From: UBA10518 sp022837185
GTDB lineage: Bacteria > Desulfobacterota > Desulfobulbia > Desulfobulbales > Desulfobulbaceae
Length of the DNA stretch: 64,000 bases
Direction of reading: 5' to 3'
NCBI GenBank assembly: GCA_034007705.1
Contig: JAVEQK010000007.1
Location: forward strand, 54,236 to 118,235
The translations under genes and the position numbers were made by a program. Positions within the stretch are counted from its first letter, which is position 1, and every line of letters starts with the position of its first letter. Under the pieces are notes generated by a model. That model was given only the letters and a program-made list of their open reading frames with translations, had not been told where the DNA came from and did not search any database. Shown here one piece after another: positions 33,219 to 40,639 of the stretch.

Positions 33219-33276
33219 CGGGCTGATCCGCCGATCACCGGTCGTTTGGCGCAGCCGGCAGATGAATCGGTATATA

Positions 33277-33306
33277 TATATAAGCAAAACCAAGCAGCGT
33301 TGACAA
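33277..33306 (-). promoter_or_regulatory. Promoter of the OmcS-like gene at 31887
   Basis: On the minus strand TTGTCA (33301-33306) and TATATA (33277-33282, within a 12-base TA run) are separated by 18 bases. It predicts a leader of about 205 bases before the hexaheme cytochrome, containing the terminator-like hairpin at 33175-33218. Confidence 0.55.
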
Positions 33307-33375
33307 GGACGATTCTTTCCTTTCAACCTTCTGCGTCAAATTGCCACATGCAGCTCCATCAAACCGGGCAAGTGG

Positions 33376-34965
33376 TCACATGACCGCCCCCCTGATCCGG
33401 TCCCCCGCGTTTCCAGGGCCGTCTTCCCCGGACCCTGCATGCGATCCCGGATCAAAGCCGCCCGGCGCGAAGTAGCGCTGCTGCTCCTTCCAGGTCATAG
33501 GCTGCAGCCCGCCCGCATCCTCCTGCACAAAAGGAACCTGGAACAGGGGAAACCGATACTTGAAATCCACGTTCAGAACCTGGACCCGCATGTTGAAGAG
33601 ATCGGAAACCAGCAGATGGCCCTGCCGGTCGAGGTCCAGATTGAGGGGAAACATGAACCACCCCGGGGAATTGCCCTGGCCGCCGAACTCGTACAGAAAG
33701 CGGCCGCTGCGTTCGTAAATGAGCACGGTATGGCGCATGTAGTCGGCAATATAGACCGCGTTGCGGTTTTCATCGATGACCAGGTCCCTGGGCTGGCTCA
33801 TCTTGCCTTCCGCCCCCCCCTTTTCACCGAATGAAAAGAGCAGTTCCTCATTGGTGTTGAACACGTAGACTTTTGATGTTTCCGCGCTGAGCACGAAAAT
33901 ATTGCCATGGGAGTCAATCCTGACGCTGGACGGGAGCACGGGCCCGAGCTTCGGTCCGGCTTCTTCGGGAGGATAGGCGGCGCTTCTTCTCGGGCGCAGT
34001 TCCTCCGGGAGCGTTGACAGGTCTATGTCGAATTCCGGCTCCTCGGGCTCCTCTTCCTCCCCGGCCTTTTCCTCCTCCTCTTCATTGGCCGGGGCGGGAC
34101 CGGCCGCGTACACCATGTCCTGCGGCCGCAGCCAGTGGGAAAAGGTGCCGTCCGTCTTCATGACCAGCACCCCGCGGACATTGGCCAGGGTGATGTACAA
34201 CCTGCCATCGGGGGCAACGGCAATGGACTGGGGGACAAACGTTTCCTCGCCGAGTCCTTCGATCTCCGGCTGATCAAGTGCGATGTCCCGTTCCTTGAAC
34301 ATCGCCGCGTTGTACACCGATACGCAGGCCGGACTGTTCTCCGTGGCCGACTGGACGATATAGAATCTGCCGGCCGCATCTTTTTCAATGTCCCGGGGAG
34401 CAACGGCGCCCCGTCCGGCCCCCAGAGAGAACACGGGAAAATAATTTTCGTTGTAGATGACGATCCTGCCCCCGCTGCCGGAGGTGACGACAAGTATCTC
34501 ATCCATTTCCCGGTCGCAGAACACCGCGCTGGGAAATCCGAACAGATCGCCTTCATCGTTGCGGTTGAGAATCGACACCACATCGACCTTGATGACCGGC
34601 TCGAAGACGACCCGGCTTTCCTCCGGCGTTGGCAGGTCTTCCTCCACCGTTTCAGGGTCGGATTCGAGCCATCCCATCTCCTTGATTTTCTCATTGATTT
34701 GATCGGAGGTAGGCATACCGCCCGGCCGGGCCGGCCCCACCGGCGCCGGGACGCGCTCGGCTCCGGTCCCGGGATCAGGGATTTCCTTTTCGGTCAGGGC
34801 GGGATCTCCTTCCCCGGCCTGGACGGCTGCCTGCGGCGCCGCCTCCGCCGGTACCGGATCCGGCTCCGTTCCTCCGGACAGGGAGACCGTCGTGAAAACC
34901 GCCGCCGGAACGGCCAGGCACAGTATGACGATCAACCGCCTAATGGTGGCACTTGCTGCAGACAT
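33376..34965 (-). CDS. Exported NHL/beta-propeller protein with acidic insert
   Basis: A 529-residue exported protein. The signal anchor (RRLIVILCLAVPAAVFTTV) is followed by a Pro/Ala/Glu-rich linker (about 32-90). NHL-type blades include RFYIVQSATENSPACVSVYN, FVPQSIAVAPDGRLYITLANVRGVLVM, PSSVRIDSHGNIFVLSAETSKVYVF, QPRDLVIDENRNAVYIADYMRHTVLIY and FPLNLDLDRQGHLLVSDLFNMRVQVL. A strongly acidic insert (EEEEEKAGEEEEPEEPE, about 294-310) interrupts the propeller. It starts inside the last codons of the 10-heme cytochrome gene. No heme motif is present. It is the second of three propeller proteins in the locus, directly upstream of the OmcS-like gene, as its counterpart at 18836 is for the other hexaheme gene. 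Confidence 0.82.
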   Translation of the reverse strand: MSAASATIRRLIVILCLAVPAAVFTTVSLSGGTEPDPVPAEAAPQAAVQAGEGDPALTEKEIPDPGTGAERVPAPVGPARPGGMPTSDQINEKIKEMGWLESDPETVEEDLPTPEESRVVFEPVIKVDVVSILNRNDEGDLFGFPSAVFCDREMDEILVVTSGSGGRIVIYNENYFPVFSLGAGRGAVAPRDIEKDAAGRFYIVQSATENSPACVSVYNAAMFKERDIALDQPEIEGLGEETFVPQSIAVAPDGRLYITLANVRGVLVMKTDGTFSHWLRPQDMVYAAGPAPANEEEEEKAGEEEEPEEPEFDIDLSTLPEELRPRRSAAYPPEEAGPKLGPVLPSSVRIDSHGNIFVLSAETSKVYVFNTNEELLFSFGEKGGAEGKMSQPRDLVIDENRNAVYIADYMRHTVLIYERSGRFLYEFGGQGNSPGWFMFPLNLDLDRQGHLLVSDLFNMRVQVLNVDFKYRFPLFQVPFVQEDAGGLQPMTWKEQQRYFAPGGFDPGSHAGSGEDGPGNAGDRIRGAVM

Positions 34966-36139
34966 GGCCGCCCAGCATACTTCCGATTAACAGATACTGA
35001 TATCTTGAACCATGGGGATCATGGCAGCTCGTGCACGCCAGTTCCCTGCCCGGGCGGCGCGGATCCGGCTTGCCGGCCAGGGGGTGATTGCCCACCGGGT
35101 GGCCTTTCTCGATCCCCTGCATGCCCAGATGACAGCTCACGCAGACCTGATTGATGGGACCGTTGAGCTGAAACTTGAAATCCGTCGCATGGGGGCTGTG
35201 GCAGGCCGAGCAGCCTGTGCCGGTAATGATGCCGTGCTGTCTGTACCCCTGGATATTGCTGACCACATCCATCTTTTCAACATGACAGGACAAGCAGAGA
35301 TCGATTTTCGGGTCGGCCCACAGCATATAGGGAAAATCGCTGCCGTGCGAATCATGGCAGACCGTGCAGTCTCCGATTGCCGCCGGTCCGTGAATAAATG
35401 CCATTCTCGTCCATTTCAGCTTGTTGATATGGCAGGAGTAGCAGGCGTTGTCAACCCGGTCGGCCAGGATCGAGATGGAATTCCCCCCTTCCTCGGTCCG
35501 GTGGCATGTCATGCAGGCCAGTGCCGCCGACGGGGAATGCCGGAAGAGGTTCTGCGTCACCAGCCGCTGGTGGCAGGAGAAACACAACGGGGAGAAATCG
35601 GCGTTTTTTTTCAGCAGGCGGATATTCAGTTTCGCACTATCCGGCAGGACCTCGTCGTGGCAGGCTGCGCACGACGGCTGCATGACCTCGGTCCGATGAT
35701 ATCGGAACACCTTGGGATCATCGGGATCGAGCTTCAGCATGGTCCGCATCAGGATATAGCGGATTTTGAGCTCCCTCCCCCCGGGATTGATGACGTAGGT
35801 GTTGGTTCCCTTGTCCAGGGTCAGGACATAATGGACATACACCGAGCCGTCCTTTTCCCAGGACCCGACCCTCGGCATCACAGTCGTCTCTCCCTCCCAG
35901 CCCGTCATTTTTTCGACAAGGATCCGGTCCGCCTCATCCTTGTCGCCTGCCCTGATGACAAGGCTCGATTCATTGCGCCGGGTATGAATCAGGGTTGTCT
36001 CCTCGGCCGGCGGGGTGAGGATTTCATACCCGGCCGCGGGCGGAACGGCTCCGAAAAACAGCAGGGCCAGCATCGACAGGACCCCGGCTGACAACAGGTG
36101 TTTACTCACTCTCAGTTTCCTTCCTCGGATTCCATTCAT
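34940..36139 (-). CDS. Exported 10-heme c-type cytochrome with heme-free N-terminal domain
   Basis: Start 36139 (MNGIRGRKLRV, AAGGAA four bases upstream) gives 399 residues; an upstream ATG at 36160 is possible. A signal peptide ends near PPAAG. Residues about 35-135 lack heme sites and look beta-rich (VYVHYVLTLDKGTNTYVINPGGRELKIRYI), resembling the Ig-like N-domain of the ~16-heme protein at 29765. Ten CXXCH motifs follow, from CAACHDEV to CSKCHH at the extreme C-terminus, with paired-CXXCH spacing (FIHGPAAIGDCTVCHDSHGSD). It is probably a periplasmic electron carrier. The NHL gene starts within its 3' end, and the redoxin-TPR gene ends 54 bases upstream. Confidence 0.9.
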   Translation of the reverse strand: MNGIRGRKLRVSKHLLSAGVLSMLALLFFGAVPPAAGYEILTPPAEETTLIHTRRNESSLVIRAGDKDEADRILVEKMTGWEGETTVMPRVGSWEKDGSVYVHYVLTLDKGTNTYVINPGGRELKIRYILMRTMLKLDPDDPKVFRYHRTEVMQPSCAACHDEVLPDSAKLNIRLLKKNADFSPLCFSCHQRLVTQNLFRHSPSAALACMTCHRTEEGGNSISILADRVDNACYSCHINKLKWTRMAFIHGPAAIGDCTVCHDSHGSDFPYMLWADPKIDLCLSCHVEKMDVVSNIQGYRQHGIITGTGCSACHSPHATDFKFQLNGPINQVCVSCHLGMQGIEKGHPVGNHPLAGKPDPRRPGRELACTSCHDPHGSRYQYLLIGSMLGGHVCSKCHH

Positions 36140-36193
36140 TTCCTTTGCCGGGCAGGACATATTCCGCCGGCACCCCCCGCAATCCGAACGGGA

Positions 36194-37240
36194 CTATTCG
36201 AATTCAACCTGCCTGGCCACCAGTTCGAAAGCCTTCCGGTACGCTTCGGCGGCCTCGGCAAATTTCTCCTGCTGCTCGTACAGCCCGCCAAGGGCATAGT
36301 GAAGTTCCGGGTTCCGGGCGTTCCTGAACAACAGGGCCTGGAGATCTCCGATCGCTTCATCCATCTGCCCTTCAGCCGCCATGATCCGGGCGTCGCATAT
36401 GTTGGCCGGCAGATACTCTGGATCAAGATCATACGATCTGTCCAGCGCCTTTTTGGCCTCTTCCAGCCGCCCCTGCTCAAGATAGAGGCAGCCGAGCTGT
36501 CCGTGGGCCTCGGCCATGCCGGGCTCTATTTCCAGGGCTTTTTGCAGCTCGTTGACGGCGGATTCAATCTGTCCCCTTTTCATCATGACCAGAGCCATGT
36601 TCAGATGGCGGGCCGACTGTTTTTCCTCGGCCGATTTCTCCACCATGCCGGGCCGCAGTTCCTGTTCCACCTGCTCCCTTGATTTTTCACCAAGCATTAT
36701 CTGCACCTCGCCCTGCAGCCGTTCACTGAAATCATGGCTGAAGCCGAGTCCGGCGGCCACCTTGCCCTCCCTGTCCACCAGGATCACCGAGGGGACGACA
36801 AAGATGCCCAGGTCGCTGTACGCCTTCCGGTTTTCATCGAGGTAGACGGGTAATTTCCCCCCCAGCCCCCCGGCAACCTCCCGGATGACATCGATGTCGT
36901 CGCCCTGGGCGTTCACCAGCAGAACCCGGACCCCGCGCTCTTCCAGGAACGGCAGCATCTGCTCCGCTTCAAGCATGGTTTTCAGCGACCGTTCCTTCTT
37001 GACGTCAATATCAGCCCCCCAGAACACCACCGCCACGGGATTCCCCCTGAGGGAGGTCAAGGACAGGGTGGAACCGTCGCTGATACGCTTGAAGGTCAGG
37101 GGTGGGAGGGGATCCCCCGGACTGATTGCCCGGAAAGGAAACGAAGAAGCCATGCCCGCACCGCAGAAAAGCACGAGGAGACTCGCGATACCGATAATGA
37201 ACAGATTCGTCCGGATGCCGGCAACTGAATGAGTCCTCAT
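36194..37240 (-). CDS. Exported redoxin-fold/TPR protein lacking the CXXC active site
   Basis: Start 37240 (MRTHSVAGIR, GGGGGTGG upstream) gives 348 residues. A signal anchor (LFIIGIASLLVLFCGAGMASS) is followed by a TlpA/redoxin-like domain (about 38-185: GDPLPPLTFKRISDGSTLSLTSLRGNPVAVVFWGA; YSDLGIFVVPSVILVDREGKVAAG). Where TlpA proteins have WCxxC this one reads FWGADIDVKKE, so no catalytic cysteines remain. Residues about 205-345 are TPR units (ALEIEPGMAEAHGQLGCLYLEQGRLEEAKKAL; NPELHYALGGLYEQQEKFAEAAEAYRKA). It leads the minus-strand locus. A protein-docking or assembly role is more likely than thiol chemistry; this is inference. Confidence 0.82.
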   Translation of the reverse strand: MRTHSVAGIRTNLFIIGIASLLVLFCGAGMASSFPFRAISPGDPLPPLTFKRISDGSTLSLTSLRGNPVAVVFWGADIDVKKERSLKTMLEAEQMLPFLEERGVRVLLVNAQGDDIDVIREVAGGLGGKLPVYLDENRKAYSDLGIFVVPSVILVDREGKVAAGLGFSHDFSERLQGEVQIMLGEKSREQVEQELRPGMVEKSAEEKQSARHLNMALVMMKRGQIESAVNELQKALEIEPGMAEAHGQLGCLYLEQGRLEEAKKALDRSYDLDPEYLPANICDARIMAAEGQMDEAIGDLQALLFRNARNPELHYALGGLYEQQEKFAEAAEAYRKAFELVARQVEFE

Positions 37241-37337
37241 TTCACCACCCCCTGAATGAGTAAATAGAATCAAAAACAAAGCATTGCAACAAATTTCGGC
37301 GGGATGATTGTACTATACATAAAAAAAATTAAATTTC

Positions 37338-37366
37338 ATTATACAAACAGGGCCTGAAAAGCAAAT
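37338..37366 (-). promoter_or_regulatory. Possible promoter heading the cytochrome locus
   Basis: On the minus strand a perfect TATAAT occurs at 37338-37343. The -35 is weak (TTTGCT or ATTTGC at 16-17 bases). It lies about 100 bases before the redoxin-TPR gene. The 439-base divergent region 37241-37679 has no gene. It carries the 11-base string ATGATTGTACT twice in the same orientation (37304-37314 and 37483-37493), possibly a shared operator with the GGDEF-EAL gene. Confidence 0.4.
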
Positions 37367-37679
37367 CGGTACCCGCCCAACCCATGCATTTCCCTCATGA
37401 ACACTGCCGCAGGGGTCTCAGGCAGTCATAATTCCCCATATTGTTTCGGTTTTTTTCTTTTTCTTTTGTGATTATCCGGTATATGATTGTACTGAGCCGG
37501 CCGGCACGCCACAGAGTAATGCAGAGTAATGGTATTGCGGGAAAACCTCCGCGGCAGGGCCCTGCAGCCGGACAGAACAAAATGAAGGGCCCGTTCCGGG
37601 CATCATACAGGATTGGAGATACAGGGCTTCGCCGGACAACCCGGTGGAACGTTTCTTTTTCGTCGGCGACGACAGGATT

Positions 37680-39392
37680 ATGATCATACGAATCCTCTCC
37701 CTTCTTTTTCTTCTCGGCGGCACCGTCTGTCTTGTATCCGCCCTCCCCTTCACCAGAAAAATATGTGCTCTGGAAACCAGGCACGGACTCGCCTGGCGCT
37801 GGCTCGGAGGGTTCATCGTTCTCTTCCTGGCCGGATACCTCTACTACGCCTACAGATTATGGTTTTTTGCAATCCATCTTGAAGATATCCTGCTGTCCTT
37901 CATCCTTGGAGGCGGCGGAATATTTGTCATCCTGGTTGTCCGTCTCAGCCTGCAGACCCTGAATACCATCAAGGACATAGCCGACAGGGAGCGCTACCGC
38001 GCCCTGCATGACGAATTGACCGACCTGCCCAACAGAACCCTGCTGTATGAGCGGATTGAGCAGGCCATACTCAGGGCCGAGCGGGACCAGACACCCATCA
38101 CCGTCCTGCTGATGGATCTGAACAGGTTCAAGGAAATCAACGACACCCTGGGACATTTTTACGGCGACTACCTCCTGCAGATGATCGCCCCCCGGTTGTG
38201 GCGGACCATCCGCAAGAGCGATACCGTTGCCCGCTTCGGCGGTGATGAATTCGCTGTTGTCCTGCCCGGCGTGGACCTGGAACAGGCCGTCAACATTTCG
38301 GAAAAAATAGCCCTCAGCATGGAGGAGCCCTTTCAGATCGAAGGCAGCCAGCTCAGCATTGATGTCAGCATCGGCATAGCCCTCTACCCCGAAGACGGCA
38401 CCGACAGCGACACCCTGCTGCAGCGGGCCGACGTCGCTCTCTATGCGGCAAAAAAATCAAGCAATACCTGTTACGCCGTCTATGACGCCGAACACGACGG
38501 GCACAGCATGGAGCGGTTGATGCTGACCGTGGAGCTGCGTGAGGCGATCAAAAGGGAACAGCTGATCCTCCACTACCAGCCCAAATATTCCCTGCCCGAA
38601 AAACGGGTCTGCGGGGTGGAAGCACTAGCCAGGTGGCCGAGACCGGACAAGGGCGAGTTGGTCCAGCCCAACCTGTTTATTCCGGTGGCGGAAAAGACCG
38701 GCCTGATCCGCAACATGACGTATCTGATTTTTGATAAGGTCTTCGCCCAGGTTGCCGAGTGGGAGAAGCAGGGGATGTCCGTTCCGGTCTCCGTCAACCT
38801 GTCGACCAAGATGCTGCATGACAACGAACTGCCGCGGCGGATGGACCAACTGCTCGGCAAATGGAAAATCGACCCGAAAAACATCACCCTTGAAATCACC
38901 GAAAACAGCATGATGGTTGACCCTGAAATAGCCTTCAGGACCATCAACAACCTGCTGCAGCTTGGCCTGCATTTCTCCATAGACGATTTCGGCAGCGGCT
39001 ATTCCTCACTGTCCCTCCTGAACCGCCTGCCCGGCTGTGAACTGAAAATCGACAAATCCTTTGTCGTCGACATGATCGCCAGCCTGAACGACATGACGAT
39101 CGTCCAGACCTCCATCAACCTGGCCAAAAACATGGAGTTGAAAACCGTCGCCGAAGGGGTGGAGACCAGGGAAACCCTGGAGAAGCTGATTGAAATGGAC
39201 TGTGAAGTTGTCCAGGGCTACTATTTGAGCAGACCTCTGCCCCCGGACATGGTCCTGGACAAGATCAGGGAACTGGATTCGCTCCAGGCTGACTGGCAGA
39301 TAACCAGAGAAGAACGAACGAAGAATGAAAAACCGGCTGGTCAAGGCAATGTACAGGAAAGGCTGGATGAAGAAGCCGGAATGAGGAATTAA
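37680..39392 (+). CDS. Membrane GGDEF-EAL protein (c-di-GMP synthesis/breakdown)
   Basis: About 570 residues from the ATG at 37680; a GTG at 37644 is an alternative. Three hydrophobic segments occupy about 1-95. The GGDEF domain (about 105-270) has an intact RFGGDEFAVVLPG active site, an RKSD inhibitory I-site five residues before it, and IND...GHFYGD with the guanine-binding Asp kept, so a c-di-GMP rather than cGAMP product is expected. The EAL domain (about 285-540) keeps EALARW, the VNLS segment, EITENS, DDFGSGYSSL, KIDKSF and AEGVET, all expected for an active phosphodiesterase. It is divergent to the cytochrome locus. Cyclic dinucleotides control extracellular cytochromes in Geobacter, so a regulatory link is plausible but not shown. 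Confidence 0.92.
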   Translation: MIIRILSLLFLLGGTVCLVSALPFTRKICALETRHGLAWRWLGGFIVLFLAGYLYYAYRLWFFAIHLEDILLSFILGGGGIFVILVVRLSLQTLNTIKDIADRERYRALHDELTDLPNRTLLYERIEQAILRAERDQTPITVLLMDLNRFKEINDTLGHFYGDYLLQMIAPRLWRTIRKSDTVARFGGDEFAVVLPGVDLEQAVNISEKIALSMEEPFQIEGSQLSIDVSIGIALYPEDGTDSDTLLQRADVALYAAKKSSNTCYAVYDAEHDGHSMERLMLTVELREAIKREQLILHYQPKYSLPEKRVCGVEALARWPRPDKGELVQPNLFIPVAEKTGLIRNMTYLIFDKVFAQVAEWEKQGMSVPVSVNLSTKMLHDNELPRRMDQLLGKWKIDPKNITLEITENSMMVDPEIAFRTINNLLQLGLHFSIDDFGSGYSSLSLLNRLPGCELKIDKSFVVDMIASLNDMTIVQTSINLAKNMELKTVAEGVETRETLEKLIEMDCEVVQGYYLSRPLPPDMVLDKIRELDSLQADWQITREERTKNEKPAGQGNVQERLDEEAGMRN

Positions 39393-39445
39393 ACGGGCTC
39401 CCAGTGCCCGGCCAATCCGGCCCCGGCCCCCTCACATAACTCCAC

Positions 39446-39501
39446 CGCCGAGAGCCGGGAAACTCCAGACTGCAAACTGCCTGCTGATGACTGCCAACTC
39501 C
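39446..39501. repeat. Composite intergenic repeat A (palindrome plus 7-base units)
   Basis: GAGCCGGGA is followed by 7-base periodic units ending in CTG or ACT (CAGACTG, CAAACTG, ATGACTG) and ends CCAACTCC. It lies between the GGDEF-EAL and fbp genes. It belongs to the same family as the repeats at 43386, 47938, 52707, 53699, 53930 and 57838. Confidence 0.6.
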
Positions 39502-39528
39502 ATTCCTTTGCATTCCTCATTCCCTCAC

Positions 39529-40539
39529 TCAGGAGGCGACAAACCGCGTCGCTGCTTCCACATCAAGACGGGAGCCGATGATCAGCGGGACGCGCTGATG
39601 CAGATCGACAGGCTGGATGTCGAGGATGTCCCGCCCGTCATCGGTAACGGCCAGCCCGCCCGCCTCCCGGACCAGCATCGCCATGGGGGCCGCCTCGTAG
39701 AGCAGGCGCAGCTTTCCTTCCGGCTGATCCGTGCTTTTCCTGTCACGGGGGTAAAGAAAAATACCGCCGCTTATGAGGTTGCGATGGAAATCGGCAACCA
39801 GTGAACCGATGTAGCGCAGGCTGTAAGGCCGGCCGGTTTCCTGGTCGATTTCCTTCAGGTAATCCACGTACTTCCTCATTCCGTCATACCAGTAATTGGT
39901 GTACGCTTCGTTCACGCTGTAGTATTTTGCCTGCTCGGGGATGCGGATATCCGGATGGGAAAGAAAAAATTCACCGACGCTGGGGTCCAGGGTAAAGCCA
40001 TGGACCCCTTCGCCGGTCGTATAAACCAGCACCGTGCTTGAACCGTAGATGATATATCCGGCGGCCACCTGGAGCGATCCCTTTTGCAGCAGGTCCCGCT
40101 CGCTTCCCTTGGGACCGTCCGTAATCTTGCGGTGCACGGAAAAAATGGTGCCGATGCTGACGTTGACGTCGATGTTCGAGGAACCGTCAAGGGGATCGAA
40201 GGCCAGGGTGTATTTCCCCTCGTAGCCGTCCAGGACCGGGATGATACCCTCCTCCTCCTCCGAGGTCATGACGCAGATATAGCCGCACTGCTCCATCCGC
40301 CGCTTGATGGTGGCATTGGCGAATTCGTCCAGTTTCTGAACGGTCTCACCCTGGATGTTCTTCTTGCCGGACTGGCCGAGGATATCGGCAAGGCCGGCCA
40401 TGTTGACTTCGGCGCTGATGATTTTCGCCGCCACGATGAGTTCATTCAACAGGCCGGACAGTTCACCCGTGGCTTTCGGGTGCAGCCTCTGGCTGTCCAT
40501 GATCTGCCGGCTGACGGTCACTCCCAAACGTTTTTTCAT
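39529..40539 (-). CDS. fbp: Fructose-1,6-bisphosphatase class I
   Basis: It hydrolyses fructose 1,6-bisphosphate to fructose 6-phosphate in gluconeogenesis. The 336 residues are normal. The metal-binding acid clusters (TSEEEEGIIPV; LAFDPLDGSSNIDVNVSIGTIFSV, about 115-140), the substrate region YYSVNEAYTNYWYDGMRKYVDYL and the ligand-binding RYIGSLVADFHRNLISGGIFLYP are all present. AGAGGTGAGAGG precedes the ATG. It lies downstream of pepA on the same strand, separated by 100 bases. The protein appears complete and unremarkable. Confidence 0.97.
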   Translation of the reverse strand: MKKRLGVTVSRQIMDSQRLHPKATGELSGLLNELIVAAKIISAEVNMAGLADILGQSGKKNIQGETVQKLDEFANATIKRRMEQCGYICVMTSEEEEGIIPVLDGYEGKYTLAFDPLDGSSNIDVNVSIGTIFSVHRKITDGPKGSERDLLQKGSLQVAAGYIIYGSSTVLVYTTGEGVHGFTLDPSVGEFFLSHPDIRIPEQAKYYSVNEAYTNYWYDGMRKYVDYLKEIDQETGRPYSLRYIGSLVADFHRNLISGGIFLYPRDRKSTDQPEGKLRLLYEAAPMAMLVREAGGLAVTDDGRDILDIQPVDLHQRVPLIIGSRLDVEAATRFVAS

Positions 40540-40639
40540 CCTCTCACCTCCCTCTTGCCTGGAACGGATACGAAGCGGATCCAGGAAAATCGATATGCAT
40601 TCTTGACGTCACAACATTTCCGGCCATACCGGTGACCAG

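Noticed and set aside
33066..33300. GEMM (c-di-GMP/cGAMP) riboswitch before the hexaheme gene
   Set aside because: A fragment resembling ACGCAAAGCC exists, but on the wrong strand, and the partner segments of the aptamer are missing. The structured leader is reported instead without a ligand.
14500..37240. Selenocysteine codons (in-frame TGA) in the cytochrome genes
   Set aside because: All these frames are intact with family-like C-termini; no gene appears split by a TGA.
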